Made by a program: the position numbers and the translations under genes. From contig NZ_CP147846.1 in NCBI RefSeq assembly GCF_037327425.1, positions 1,240,001 through 1,304,000 of the forward strand: 64,000 bases of DNA. Direction: 5' to 3'. Below, one piece after another: positions 9,264 to 17,947 of the stretch. Numbering within the stretch: the stretch's first letter is position 1; every line of letters begins with the position of its first letter. This stretch comes from Rhodococcus sovatensis. GTDB taxonomy: Bacteria; Actinomycetota; Actinomycetes; Mycobacteriales; Mycobacteriaceae. Under the pieces are notes generated by a model. The model did no database searches, was not told where the DNA came from, and saw only the letters and a list, made by a program, of their open reading frames with translations.

Positions 9264-10712
9264 ATGTCACGATTCATCGACCGCGTGGTACTGCATGTCA
9301 GTGCCGGTAAAGGCGGCAACGGCTGCTCTTCGGTTCATCGCGAGAAGTTCAAACCGCTCGGTGGCCCCGACGGCGGCAACGGCGGTCAGGGTGGCGGCGT
9401 CGTGTTCGTCGTCGACAGCAGCGTCCATACGCTTCTCGATTTCCACTTCCACTCGCACGCCAAGGCGAGCAACGGAACGCAGGGAATGGGCGGGAACCGA
9501 GAGGGGGCCAACGGTGAGGATCTGATCCTCAAGGTCCCCGACGGAACGGTCGTCCTGGACAAGAACGGCCGCATTCTCGCCGACATGATCGGCGAAGGCA
9601 CCCGATTCGACGCTGCACCGGGAGGTCGCGGCGGACTGGGCAATGCAGCGCTGGCGTCGAAGGCTCGTCGTGCGCCCGGATTCGCCCTCCTCGGCGAGGA
9701 GGGCATCGAGCGCGACTTGGTACTCGAACTCAAGTCGGTTGCCGATATCGGCCTCGTCGGGTTCCCTTCCGCAGGCAAGTCCTCGCTGGTGTCGGTGTTG
9801 TCCGCCGCCAAGCCGAAGATCGCCGACTACCCGTTCACCACGCTCGTGCCGAACCTGGGTGTCGTCTCCAGCGGCGATACGACCTACACGGTGGCCGATG
9901 TCCCCGGCCTGATCCCCGGTGCGAGCCAAGGCAAGGGGCTTGGTCTCGACTTTCTGCGGCACCTCGAACGAACCGCGGTCCTGGCTCACGTAGTCGACTG
10001 CGCCACACTGGATCCGGGCCGCGACCCGGTCTCCGACGTCGACGCTCTCGAAGCCGAGCTCGCGGCCTACAAGCCTGCGATGCTCGGTGACGCAAGCTTG
10101 GGTGACCTCGCCGACCGTCCGCGGATCGTCGTTCTCAACAAGGCGGACATCCCCGAAGCCGCCGAGTTGGCAGAGATGGTCACCCCCGAGTTCGAAGCTC
10201 GCGGCTGGCCTGTCTTCACGATCTCCGCTGTGAGTCACGAAGGCCTGAAGCCGCTGATCTACGCCCTCGGCAAGATGGTCGAGGACTACCGCATCGCGCA
10301 CCCGCCGGCAGAACCTCGTCGACCGGTCCTTCGGCCCGTTGCCCGCAACGAAGAGGGTTTCCAGGTCATCAAGGATCCCGATGTGCCGGGTGGATTCGTC
10401 GTACTGGGCACCAGGCCGGAACGCTGGGTACGTCAGACGCAGTTCAGCAACGACGAAGCGGTCGGGTACCTCGCGGACCGTCTGGCGCGCCTCGGCGTCG
10501 AGGACGCTCTCATCAAGCTGGGAGCTCAGCCGGGCGCCTCTGTGACCATCGGCGACGTGTCGTTCGACTGGGAGCCACAGACGACCGCCGGCGTGGAGAT
10601 CACCCGTACGGGTCGCGGTACCGATATTCGACTCGATCAGGTCGAGCGCATCGGTGCGGAGGAACGCAAGCATGCTCGTCGAGTCCGCCGCGGACTCGAC
10701 ACCGAAGAGTGA
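9264..10712 (+). CDS. obgE: Obg family ribosome-associated GTPase
   Basis: 482 aa. The N-terminal Obg glycine-rich fold (about 1-158: VSAGKGGNGCSS, GGPDGGNGGQGG) precedes the G domain, with G1 GFPSAGKSS near 165, the switch DVPGLIPGAS and NKADI. A C-terminal OCT domain (about 355-430) and an acidic/basic tail follow. The family acts in 50S assembly and stress signalling. The ATG at 9264 was chosen because the family starts right at SRFIDRVVLHV; the open extension upstream runs back into the terminator. proB follows directly. Confidence 0.97.
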   Translation: MSRFIDRVVLHVSAGKGGNGCSSVHREKFKPLGGPDGGNGGQGGGVVFVVDSSVHTLLDFHFHSHAKASNGTQGMGGNREGANGEDLILKVPDGTVVLDKNGRILADMIGEGTRFDAAPGGRGGLGNAALASKARRAPGFALLGEEGIERDLVLELKSVADIGLVGFPSAGKSSLVSVLSAAKPKIADYPFTTLVPNLGVVSSGDTTYTVADVPGLIPGASQGKGLGLDFLRHLERTAVLAHVVDCATLDPGRDPVSDVDALEAELAAYKPAMLGDASLGDLADRPRIVVLNKADIPEAAELAEMVTPEFEARGWPVFTISAVSHEGLKPLIYALGKMVEDYRIAHPPAEPRRPVLRPVARNEEGFQVIKDPDVPGGFVVLGTRPERWVRQTQFSNDEAVGYLADRLARLGVEDALIKLGAQPGASVTIGDVSFDWEPQTTAGVEITRTGRGTDIRLDQVERIGAEERKHARRVRRGLDTEE

Positions 10713-11855
10713 GTGGACGTGACTGCTGAATCCGATTCTGCTGTCGGGGTATCGGCGACCAGGGCAACCATTGCCGATGCCAAACGGATCGTGGTCAAGA
10801 TCGGCTCCTCCGCGTTGACCTCGCTCGTCGGTGGTCTCGACGTCGGACGCCTCGACCTCCTTGCCGATGCCGTCGAGGCCAGGATGCGGGCAGGTACCGA
10901 CGTGATCGTGGTGTCCTCCGGAGCTATCGGCGCTGGGATCGCGCCCCTGGGACTGACCAAGAGGCCACGGGATCTGGCGACGAAGCAGGCTGCCGCAAGC
11001 GTCGGGCAGCTCGCACTGGCACATGCGTGGGGGACGTCGTTCGCGCGGTACGGACGGACCGTCGGGCAGGTGCTGCTCACAGCCGAGGACATCGCTCGTC
11101 GTACCAACCATCGCAATGCGCAACGCACCCTCGATCGTTTGCGGTCCCTCGGCGCGGTCGCCGTGGTCAATGAGAACGACACGGTGGCCACGGCCGAGAT
11201 CCGCTTCGGCGACAACGATCGACTGGCTGCACTCGTCGCGCACCTCGCGGGCGCCGAGGCCCTGATACTTCTGTCCGACGTCGACGGTCTCTACGACGGT
11301 GATCCCCGCAAGGGCCACGCCGTGCTGATTCCCGAGGTGAACAGCCCGGAAGACCTCGACGGAGTCGTGGCCGGGTCCGGGGGAGCCCTCGGTACCGGCG
11401 GAATGGCATCCAAATTGTCCGCTGCGCGCCTGGCCGCGGACGCCGGTGTTCCCGTCCTACTCGCAGCGGCAGCGGACGCCGACGTCGCATTGACGACAGC
11501 GCACGTCGGGACGGCTTTCGCCGGTCGACCGGTACGGCTGTCCTCGCGGCGATTCTGGGTTCGTCACGCCGCCGACGTGCAGGGCGATCTCCATCTGGAC
11601 GCGGGTGCGGTCACTGCGGTGGTCGGCGGTCGGCGGTCGTTGTTGTCCGCGGGAATCACCGGAATTTCCGGACGCTTCTACGGAGGCGATGTCGTTGCAC
11701 TGCGCGATCCCGACGGACTCGTCGTTGCTCGTGGGGTCGCCGCATACGATGCCTCCGAGCTGACCGGAATGCTCGGAAAGTCCAGCTCCGATCTTTCGCC
11801 GGAATTGCAGCGTCCCGTCGTTCACGCCGACGACCTGGTATCGGTCGCAACCTAG
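10713..11855 (+). CDS. proB: Glutamate 5-kinase
   Basis: First step of proline synthesis: ATP-dependent phosphorylation of glutamate, product handed to ProA. 380 aa with the amino-acid kinase domain (IVVKIGSSALTS, VSSGAIGAG, VVNENDTVATAEIRFGDNDRL, GTGGMASKLSAA) and a C-terminal PUA domain (about 285-370). GTG directly follows the obgE stop; a second GTG two codons on is equally possible. Its pathway partner proA lies 25 kb downstream, with the accessory block between them. Confidence 0.96.
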   Translation: MDVTAESDSAVGVSATRATIADAKRIVVKIGSSALTSLVGGLDVGRLDLLADAVEARMRAGTDVIVVSSGAIGAGIAPLGLTKRPRDLATKQAAASVGQLALAHAWGTSFARYGRTVGQVLLTAEDIARRTNHRNAQRTLDRLRSLGAVAVVNENDTVATAEIRFGDNDRLAALVAHLAGAEALILLSDVDGLYDGDPRKGHAVLIPEVNSPEDLDGVVAGSGGALGTGGMASKLSAARLAADAGVPVLLAAAADADVALTTAHVGTAFAGRPVRLSSRRFWVRHAADVQGDLHLDAGAVTAVVGGRRSLLSAGITGISGRFYGGDVVALRDPDGLVVARGVAAYDASELTGMLGKSSSDLSPELQRPVVHADDLVSVAT

Positions 11856-11960
11856 ATTTCCGCCCATACCGGACAAAGCGGTTCGTTTTCGGTCGTAGGT
11901 GTTGCGCTGCACATGAATCGGCAGTTCGATGGTGTGCACCGAAGGTGATCTAGGAGCGCT

Positions 11961-13658
11961 ATGGACCGGACCGACTTCTCGACCGACGCGGATGCAGTGT
12001 TCCGGCGGCGCTGGCTCATTCTCGCGGTCATGGTCGTGTGCCTGCTGGTCGTCATCCTCGACAACACCATCCTCAACGTCGCACTGAAGACTATTCAGTC
12101 CGACCTCGATGCGTCGCAGAGCGCGATGCAATGGGCCGTGGACAGCTACGCGGTCGTCTTCGCGGGACTGCTGATCGTGTGGGGTGTCACCGGTGACCGG
12201 ATCGGGCGTAAACGGACCCTTGTCATCGGAATGGTGCTGTTCGGCATCACGTCAGCGCTGTGCTCGACGGCGGACAGTGCGACCGAGCTCATCGTCTACC
12301 GGGCGCTCATGGGTATCGGCGCGGCGGCCGTTCAGCCGCAGACGCTGTCGATTATTCAGAACGTGTTCGAACCGGACGAGCGGCCGAAGGCAATCGGCAT
12401 CTGGGCTGCGGCGTCGGGAATCGCCATTGCACTCGGTCCGATCACCGGTGGTGCTTTGCTCGAATTCTTCTGGTGGGGATCGGTTTTCCTCGTCAACGTG
12501 CCGATCGTCATCATCGGTGTCGCATTGATCTTCGTGCTGGTTCCAGAGTCGAAGGATCCGAACCCAGGCAAGATCGACCCGTTCGGAGTGATCCTGTCCA
12601 TCGTGGCCCTGGTGGTGCTCGTCTTCGGAATCATCGAGGGCGGCAACACCAACGACTGGTTGCAGTGGCGGTCGCTGGGTGCAATCGTCCTCGGGGCGAT
12701 CCTGCTGACCCTGTTCGTAGTGCTGGAGCGTCGAAGTGTGCACCCGACGATCGACGTGACGTTGTTCAAGAACCGACAGTTCTCCGCGGGCACCATTTCG
12801 ATTGCGCTCGTGTTCTTTTCGTTGATGGGTGCCACCTTCTACCTGGCCTACTATCTGCAGGCCATTCGTGGGTACACCCCGCTCGCTGCCGGTGTTGCAC
12901 TGATCGCAGTCGCCGCGGGTGTCATGATTTCGGCCAGTCAAGCTGCCAAGCTGTCCGACCGGTTCGGCGCGCGGTACGTAGCAGGCAGCGGGCTCACCCT
13001 CTTCGCGCTGGCGATGCTGTCCTACGGACTGGTAGGAGAGACCACGCCACAGTGGATCGTCGAGGTTCAGATGTTCGTGCTCGGCTCCGGCATGGGGTTG
13101 ACGATGACTCCGGCGACGAACGCGATCATGGGGGCCGTTCCACGCGACAAGGCTGGAGCGGGATCGGCCGTCAACAACACCGTCCGGCAGGTCGCAGGCG
13201 CGCTCGGTGTGGCGGTGCTCGGGTCACTGCTCGCAGTGGCATTCCGCGCGGACCTGGGGGCCACGACCCCCAGCGACGTGGCGTCCGCACTGGATCAGCC
13301 GTCGCAGATCGTCTCTCAGCTGCCGACCGAAGTCCAGGTCACTCCGCTGGCGACCGCCGACGCGAGTGAGTCCATCGGCGGTGCACTCGACTTTGCGGGC
13401 CGGTCCGCGGAGGCGCTGACAGCGCGTGCCGCACTGCCGCAGGCGGGTGGGATTCCCGCCGATGTCATGGCGGAGCAGAAGCAGAACGCCGAGGAGACGC
13501 TGACGACGTTCGTCGCCGAGTCCAAAGCGGCCTTCGTGCACGGCATGCATGTGTCCTCGGTCGCAGCTGCGGGGAGCGCCTTCCTCGGCGCCATCGCTGC
13601 ATTCACACTGCTCCCAGGCAGGCTGCGGGTGGAGGACGAGGCGGAAGTTTCAGTGTGA
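11961..13658 (+). CDS. MFS transporter, DHA2 (EmrB/QacA) drug-exporter type
   Basis: 565 aa polytopic membrane protein with about 14 hydrophobic segments. It begins with the DHA2 hallmark LDNTILNVALKTIQSDLDAS, followed by motif A-like GDRIGRKRTLVIGM. It has the central conserved AAASGIAIALGPITGG. A hydrophilic loop of about 90 residues precedes the last segment. The subfamily exports drugs, dyes or lipophilic compounds by proton antiport; the substrate cannot be read from sequence. Start ATG with TAGGAG upstream. It is convergent with the sirtuin gene, seven bases away, with no terminator between. Confidence 0.85.
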   Translation: MDRTDFSTDADAVFRRRWLILAVMVVCLLVVILDNTILNVALKTIQSDLDASQSAMQWAVDSYAVVFAGLLIVWGVTGDRIGRKRTLVIGMVLFGITSALCSTADSATELIVYRALMGIGAAAVQPQTLSIIQNVFEPDERPKAIGIWAAASGIAIALGPITGGALLEFFWWGSVFLVNVPIVIIGVALIFVLVPESKDPNPGKIDPFGVILSIVALVVLVFGIIEGGNTNDWLQWRSLGAIVLGAILLTLFVVLERRSVHPTIDVTLFKNRQFSAGTISIALVFFSLMGATFYLAYYLQAIRGYTPLAAGVALIAVAAGVMISASQAAKLSDRFGARYVAGSGLTLFALAMLSYGLVGETTPQWIVEVQMFVLGSGMGLTMTPATNAIMGAVPRDKAGAGSAVNNTVRQVAGALGVAVLGSLLAVAFRADLGATTPSDVASALDQPSQIVSQLPTEVQVTPLATADASESIGGALDFAGRSAEALTARAALPQAGGIPADVMAEQKQNAEETLTTFVAESKAAFVHGMHVSSVAAAGSAFLGAIAAFTLLPGRLRVEDEAEVSV

Positions 13659-13665
13659 ACGAGGT

Positions 13666-14601
13666 CTAGTCGAGGGGCGGCAGCGCGTCCACCAGCGCGG
13701 CCAGGGTCTCCGAGCAGCCTGCCTGGGTCGTGATCGTCGCGAACTCGTCGCCCCTGGTGGGGCCGCGATTAATGACGACGATCGGAAGCGCCGCCTTTGC
13801 TGCTCGACGGACGAACCGTAGCCCGGACATCACCGTCAACGACGATCCCACCACCAGAAGCGCATCCGAGCTGTCCACCAGATCGAAGGCTTGCGCCACA
13901 CGGGGCTTGGGTACGCTCTCGCCGAAATAGACGATGTCCGGTTTCAGTATCCCTCCGCAGTGCTCGCAATCGACCATGTGAAAGTGCGCCGTATCGGTGA
14001 TGATCGCGTCGGCGTCCGGCGCTATCTCCACCCCCTCGGCAGGGGCGACACTGTCCAGGAATCCCGGGTTCTTCGCATCGAGCCGCCGAGCCAGCGTGAA
14101 GCGTGACATCAACTGCTGGCAGTCGAGGCATCGGACGCGGGCATAGACTCCGTGCAGGTCGATCACCTGTCTGCTCCCAGCCTTGGTATGCAGCATGTCG
14201 ACGTTCTGGGTGATGATCCCGGTGACGATGCCCCGGCGTTCGAGAGCGGCGAGAGCACGATGGCCGTCGTTCGGCCGCGCTGCATCCATGTGACGCCAGC
14301 CGACGTGGTTGCGAGCCCAGTAGTGGCGGCGGAACTCGTCGTCGCCGACGAACTGCTGATAGGTCATCGGGTTGCGCGGGGGAGAGTCCGGTCCGCGGTA
14401 GTCGGGAATTCCGGAATCGGTGGACATCCCGGCGCCGGACACGACCGCAACTCGCTTGCCCTCCAACAACCGCGCAATGGCAGTCAGTTGCGCCGAGGGT
14501 TGGACATGCGCCGAGGGTTGGACATGCGCCGAGGGTTGGACATGCGCTGAGGCAACGTCAGGGCGGACGGGTGAAGCCACGCACTCCAGATTAGCGCTCA
14601 A
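13666..14601 (-). CDS. Sirtuin (NAD-dependent protein deacylase) with N-terminal repeats
   Basis: NAD-binding motifs GAGMSTDSGIPDYRGPD and TQNVDMLH, catalytic histidine in IDLHGVY, and a zinc ribbon from the pairs CLDC and CEHC. The C-terminus has VGSSLTVMSGLRFVRRAA and VINRGPTRGDEFA. Sirtuins remove acyl groups from lysines. 311 aa if translation starts at the TTG that overlaps the upstream stop as TTGA, with AGGGA just before; a GTG seven codons later is an alternative. Between start and domain lie three AHVQPS hexapeptides. Last gene of the recQ-ect minus-strand run, so possibly co-expressed with ectoine synthesis. Confidence 0.88.
   Translation of the reverse strand: MSANLECVASPVRPDVASAHVQPSAHVQPSAHVQPSAQLTAIARLLEGKRVAVVSGAGMSTDSGIPDYRGPDSPPRNPMTYQQFVGDDEFRRHYWARNHVGWRHMDAARPNDGHRALAALERRGIVTGIITQNVDMLHTKAGSRQVIDLHGVYARVRCLDCQQLMSRFTLARRLDAKNPGFLDSVAPAEGVEIAPDADAIITDTAHFHMVDCEHCGGILKPDIVYFGESVPKPRVAQAFDLVDSSDALLVVGSSLTVMSGLRFVRRAAKAALPIVVINRGPTRGDEFATITTQAGCSETLAALVDALPPLD
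14490..14552 (-). repeat. 18-bp tandem repeat in the sirtuin 5' end
   Basis: Three exact copies of an 18-base unit plus a half copy (14544-14552, one change). They code for the AHVQPS hexapeptides ahead of the sirtuin fold. Perfect identity including silent positions means recent expansion. The unit length, lack of spacers and coding frame rule out a CRISPR array. Confidence 0.85.
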
Positions 14602-15530
14602 TATCCCTGAGTCGGATCCACACGAGCGATGAGGGCCTCACCAGCGACGAAGCGTGCCACGTTCGCGGCCACATGCTCGGCGTACGCGTTCTCGCGCAGC
14701 ACGGTGGGGTTCGAGTCGTGCGGGGTGATGATCGCGTTGGTCAGTCTCCACAGCGGGTGGCCGTCAGGAAGCGGTTCGGGGTCGGTGACGTCGAGTCCTG
14801 CCCCGGCGATCGATTCGGTTCTCAGCGCCTCGACCAGAGCGTCGGTATCGACGAGCGATCCGCGTGCGACGTTGACGACCCAGGAGTGCCTCGGCAGTCT
14901 TGCAAGCTCGGCAGAGCCGACGAGGTGCCGCGTGGCGGGGGTGGCGGGTGCCGCGACGACGACGTGATCGGTATTCGACCACACTTCGTCGAGCGCCGAC
15001 ACCGGCAGGGTTCGTATCGCTCCCGGAACGGGGCGGCCGGAGCGATTCACAGCAACGACCTCGGCGCCGAGTGCAGCGAGCATCGGAATCAACGCGCGAC
15101 CTATTCCGCCGGCGCCCACGATGGTGACCGTTGCGCCGCGCAGAGTTCCCACTCGGCCAATGAGGTGCTCTTGCTCCCAGCTGCGCGCTTGGAGATGCTC
15201 AGGGAGCGCGCGCACTCCGGCAAGCAGCAAGGCCAGCGCGTGTTCGGCAACGGTCGCCGCGAAAGCGCCTGCAGCAGAGGTGAATTCCACAGAGGGATGG
15301 GCCTCGAAGGCTCGCGCGTCGAACCAGGACTCGACACCGGCCGAGGGGAGCTGCACCCAGCGAACACCGTCCGGCAGTGACGCGGGGAAATCGGACGGAC
15401 CAGCCGACCAGATCAACGCGGAGGCATCGGACAAGGGCGTAGAGACGGCTCCACCCCGCTCGATCGCTTTCACCAACTTTCGGTCTTCTTCGGGACCGAT
15501 GGCTATGGCTTTCGAACGGGGCGAAGTCAC
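14598..15530 (-). CDS. D-isomer-specific 2-hydroxyacid dehydrogenase
   Basis: 310 aa, GTG start. Rossmann motif VGAGGIGRAL near residue 140 and the usual catalytic trio: Arg in NVARGSLVD, Glu in DVTDPEPLP and His in ITPHDSN. These enzymes reduce 2-oxoacids to D-2-hydroxyacids with NAD(P)H. The substrate is unknown. It lies 36 bases after ectC and overlaps the sirtuin start, so it belongs to the ect transcription unit by spacing. It differs clearly in sequence from the other D-2-hydroxyacid dehydrogenase at 34866-35831. Confidence 0.9.
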   Translation of the reverse strand: MTSPRSKAIAIGPEEDRKLVKAIERGGAVSTPLSDASALIWSAGPSDFPASLPDGVRWVQLPSAGVESWFDARAFEAHPSVEFTSAAGAFAATVAEHALALLLAGVRALPEHLQARSWEQEHLIGRVGTLRGATVTIVGAGGIGRALIPMLAALGAEVVAVNRSGRPVPGAIRTLPVSALDEVWSNTDHVVVAAPATPATRHLVGSAELARLPRHSWVVNVARGSLVDTDALVEALRTESIAGAGLDVTDPEPLPDGHPLWRLTNAIITPHDSNPTVLRENAYAEHVAANVARFVAGEALIARVDPTQGY

Positions 15531-15566
15531 GCTCTCGAGGATACGCGTTGCGGGAGCCTGCGAGGT

Positions 15567-15965
15567 TTAGGCAGGCACCTCGACGAGGGGGTAGACACCG
15601 TTTTCGTCGTGGGTCTCGTTGCCCACCACGGGTGGATTGAATACGCACAGCATGCGCATCTGGGTCCGAGGTTCGACGGTGTGGCGTTCGTTGCCGTTGA
15701 GCAGGTACATGGACCCAGCTCCGAGTTCGTAGGTCTCACCGGTCTCACGATCGGTGAGCGTGCCTTCGCCCTCGATGAGCCACACGGCTTCGATGTGGTT
15801 GGCGTAGTGAAAGTTGTTCACCGTGCCGGCTTTGATCGTGGTTTCGTGGAATGAGAAACCGACTTTGTCGCCGCCGAGGATGATGCGCTTGCTGCGCCAG
15901 TTTCCGTCCTCGCTGCTGATGTCGCGGTCTGTTCCGGTGATTTCTTCGGTGGTGCGTACGATCAT
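15567..15965 (-). CDS. ectC: L-ectoine synthase
   Basis: Closes the ring of N-gamma-acetyl-diaminobutyrate to ectoine. 132 aa cupin, normal EctC length. It begins MIVRTTEEITGTDRD, with the iron-site/cupin stretch NFHYANHIEAVWLIEGEGTL (His in NFHY, Glu in HIEAVW) and HTVEPRTQMRMLCVFNPPVVG near the end. SD AAGGGA precedes the ATG. It is 47 bases behind ectB. No ectD (ectoine hydroxylase) follows, so the product is predicted to be ectoine, not hydroxyectoine. Confidence 0.97.
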   Translation of the reverse strand: MIVRTTEEITGTDRDISSEDGNWRSKRIILGGDKVGFSFHETTIKAGTVNNFHYANHIEAVWLIEGEGTLTDRETGETYELGAGSMYLLNGNERHTVEPRTQMRMLCVFNPPVVGNETHDENGVYPLVEVPA

Positions 15966-16012
15966 GTGCTGCTCCCTTCGGCTGGCGTTGTCTCAAACGT
16001 ACGAGAAGTGGC

Positions 16013-17287
16013 TCAGGAGCACACTTTAACTGTCGCGTTTTCGATGATGTCCAGTCCGCGATCGAGTTCTTCGATGGTCGTGGTCAGCGGCGGAAGCAGC
16101 TTGACGACCTCGTCGGACGGTCCTGCGGTTTCGACGAGCAGTGCTTCGTCGTAGCAGAGCGCCGCGACCTTGCTTGCCATCTCGGGCTCGTCGAAGACCA
16201 GGGCTTGAACCATGCCGCGTCCACGCGTCGAGACTCCGTCGAACTTGGCGCAGAGCTTGATGAATCGGTCCCGGATGTGCTCGCCCTTGGCGAGAACCTC
16301 CTTCTCGAACTTGTCGTCGGACCAGTAGGTGTCGATCGCGGTCTTCGCGGTGACGAACGACGGGTTGAATCCGCGGAAGGTTCCGTTGTGCTCACCCGGG
16401 GACCAGGCGTCGAGTTCGGGCTTGAACAGTGTGAGCGCCATCGGCATGCCGTATCCACCGATCGACTTCGACAGCGTGACGATATCGGGAACGATCCCGG
16501 CTTCCTCGAAGGAGAAGAACTGACCGGTGCGGCCGCAGCCCATCTGGACGTCGTCGACGATCAGGAGGATGTCGCGACGCGAGCACAGCTCGGCCAAGGC
16601 GCGCAACCATTCCGGGCGTGCAACGTTGATTCCGCCCTCGCCCTGGATGGTCTCCACGATCACGGCGGCCGGACGGTTGAATCCACTGCCCGAATCGTCG
16701 AGGACACGTTCGAACCACTGGAAGTCCTCGGTGACTCCACCGAAGTAGTTGTCGTACGGCATCGGCGTGGTGTGTACCAGCGGGATTCCGGCGCCAGCTC
16801 GCTTCATCGAGTTGCCGGTAACCGACAACGCACCGAGTGTCATGCCATGGAATGCGTTGGTGAAGTTGATGATCGCTTCGCGACCGGTCACCTTGCGAGC
16901 GAGCTTCAGTGCGGCTTCGACGGTGTTGGTGCCGGTGGGTCCGGGGAACTGAACCTTGTAGTTCAGGCCACGCGGATCGAGGATGTTCTTTTTGAACGAC
17001 TCCAGGAATTCGCGTTTGGCAACAGTGGACATGTCCAGTCCATGGGTGATGCCGTCGCTCTGGATGTAGTCGACCAGTGCGTCCTTGAGGATCTGGTTGT
17101 TGTGTCCGTAGTTCAGCGCACCTGCGCCGCCGAAGAAGTCGAGGTACTCGCGGCCGGTTTCGTCGACGATGGTGGAGTTCTTCGCGGTCGTGAAAACGGC
17201 CGGCCACTGGCGGCTGTAGCTACGGACGGCGGACTCGACGGTCTCGAAGATGTCGGGCTTCTCTGTGGTTTTCGTCTTCTCGGTCAT
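16013..17287 (-). CDS. ectB: L-2,4-diaminobutyrate transaminase (EctB), internal start
   Basis: PLP class III aminotransferase making diaminobutyrate from aspartate-semialdehyde and glutamate. 424 aa from the internal ATG at MTEKTKTTEKPDIFETVESAVRSYSR, a typical EctB beginning. Visible: GPTGTNTVEAALKLARKVTGR, NAFHGMTLGALSVTGN, LIVDDVQMGCGRTGQFFSFE and the lysine in TLSKSIGGYG. AAAGGA lies about 11 bases before this ATG, so EctB can be made alone. The frame is also continuous with ectA upstream (see the 16013-17875 entry). Confidence 0.95.
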   Translation of the reverse strand: MTEKTKTTEKPDIFETVESAVRSYSRQWPAVFTTAKNSTIVDETGREYLDFFGGAGALNYGHNNQILKDALVDYIQSDGITHGLDMSTVAKREFLESFKKNILDPRGLNYKVQFPGPTGTNTVEAALKLARKVTGREAIINFTNAFHGMTLGALSVTGNSMKRAGAGIPLVHTTPMPYDNYFGGVTEDFQWFERVLDDSGSGFNRPAAVIVETIQGEGGINVARPEWLRALAELCSRRDILLIVDDVQMGCGRTGQFFSFEEAGIVPDIVTLSKSIGGYGMPMALTLFKPELDAWSPGEHNGTFRGFNPSFVTAKTAIDTYWSDDKFEKEVLAKGEHIRDRFIKLCAKFDGVSTRGRGMVQALVFDEPEMASKVAALCYDEALLVETAGPSDEVVKLLPPLTTTIEELDRGLDIIENATVKVCS

Positions 17288-17875
17288 GTTCTGCGTGTTC
17301 CTTTCGTCTGTGCGCACGGCGGCTGGGCCTACTGTGTAGAGCTCTTCTGCCTCGTGGCTATCAGGGAAATCGTTGGGCGCGAACAGATCTGATCTTCTTA
17401 TTTCGGTCCCTCGTGTTCGGGCGAGGGCCGTGAACAACGCGATGGATGCTTCGTTGTCCGGGCTGATCGTCGTTTCTAGGTGCGTGATGCCCTGCGGGGT
17501 AAGGCGGTCGAGCAGTTCGTTCAACATCCGTCCGGCGAGGCCCTTGCCTCGTTGATCGGCATCGACCGCAACCTGCCACACGAAAAACGTTGTGGGGGAG
17601 TCTTGCCGGAGGTAACCGGTGACGAAACCAACTGCTCGTCCATCGACGTCGGAGACGACGGATGTGGCCGCAAAATCTCTGCACCACAATATGTACGAGT
17701 AACTCGAGTTGAGATCGAGCACTCTCGAATCTCTTGCAATTTCCCAGAGCCGGACTCCGTCGGAAATCTTGGGACTACGAAAGTTCACTGCGTCCGGCGC
17801 AGTGACTGGGGTCGCTCTCAGCTGTGCAGGCTTCATAGGAAATACAAACGTAACAAGGTGGGCATGGCTTTTCAC
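16013..17875 (-). CDS. ectA: Continuous EctA-EctB frame: diaminobutyrate acetyltransferase joined to transaminase
   Basis: One open frame of 620 codons. Residues 1 to about 180 are EctA, the GNAT enzyme that acetylates diaminobutyrate. They carry the family signature LDLNSSYSYILWCRDFAATSVV and the acetyl-CoA loop VAVDADQRGKGLAGRML. EctA normally ends about where EELYTVGP stands here, but no stop follows. About 15 residues lead straight into the EctB start at codon 197. The GTG at 17875 has GGAAG upstream; an ATG at 17836 (MKPAQLRA) is an alternative start. A one-base shift would bring a TAG into frame near the EctA end, so a sequencing error must be considered. Confidence 0.85.
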   Translation of the reverse strand: MKSHAHLVTFVFPMKPAQLRATPVTAPDAVNFRSPKISDGVRLWEIARDSRVLDLNSSYSYILWCRDFAATSVVSDVDGRAVGFVTGYLRQDSPTTFFVWQVAVDADQRGKGLAGRMLNELLDRLTPQGITHLETTISPDNEASIALFTALARTRGTEIRRSDLFAPNDFPDSHEAEELYTVGPAAVRTDERNTQNMTEKTKTTEKPDIFETVESAVRSYSRQWPAVFTTAKNSTIVDETGREYLDFFGGAGALNYGHNNQILKDALVDYIQSDGITHGLDMSTVAKREFLESFKKNILDPRGLNYKVQFPGPTGTNTVEAALKLARKVTGREAIINFTNAFHGMTLGALSVTGNSMKRAGAGIPLVHTTPMPYDNYFGGVTEDFQWFERVLDDSGSGFNRPAAVIVETIQGEGGINVARPEWLRALAELCSRRDILLIVDDVQMGCGRTGQFFSFEEAGIVPDIVTLSKSIGGYGMPMALTLFKPELDAWSPGEHNGTFRGFNPSFVTAKTAIDTYWSDDKFEKEVLAKGEHIRDRFIKLCAKFDGVSTRGRGMVQALVFDEPEMASKVAALCYDEALLVETAGPSDEVVKLLPPLTTTIEELDRGLDIIENATVKVCS

Positions 17876-17931
17876 GTAGCTTCCGAGATTGGTTGCCGAA
17901 ACCCCCGTGCTTGCGCAGGTGACAGGGTGAT

Positions 17932-17947
17932 TGTGACGCTGGTCACA
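17932..17947 (-). promoter_or_regulatory. CRP/GlxR-like site upstream of ectA
   Basis: TGTGACGCTGGTCACA fits TGTGA-N6-TCACA exactly and is a 6-bp palindrome around a GCTG centre. It lies 57 bases before the GTG start of ectA in the 200-base gap after recQ. Actinobacterial CRP/GlxR regulators bind this half-site pattern. No convincing -10/-35 pair was identified next to it, so activation versus repression cannot be told. Confidence 0.5.

Noticed and set aside
14490..14552. Repeat array that might look like a CRISPR fragment.
   Set aside because: Units are contiguous 18-mers without spacers, in frame with the sirtuin gene, and no cas gene is present.
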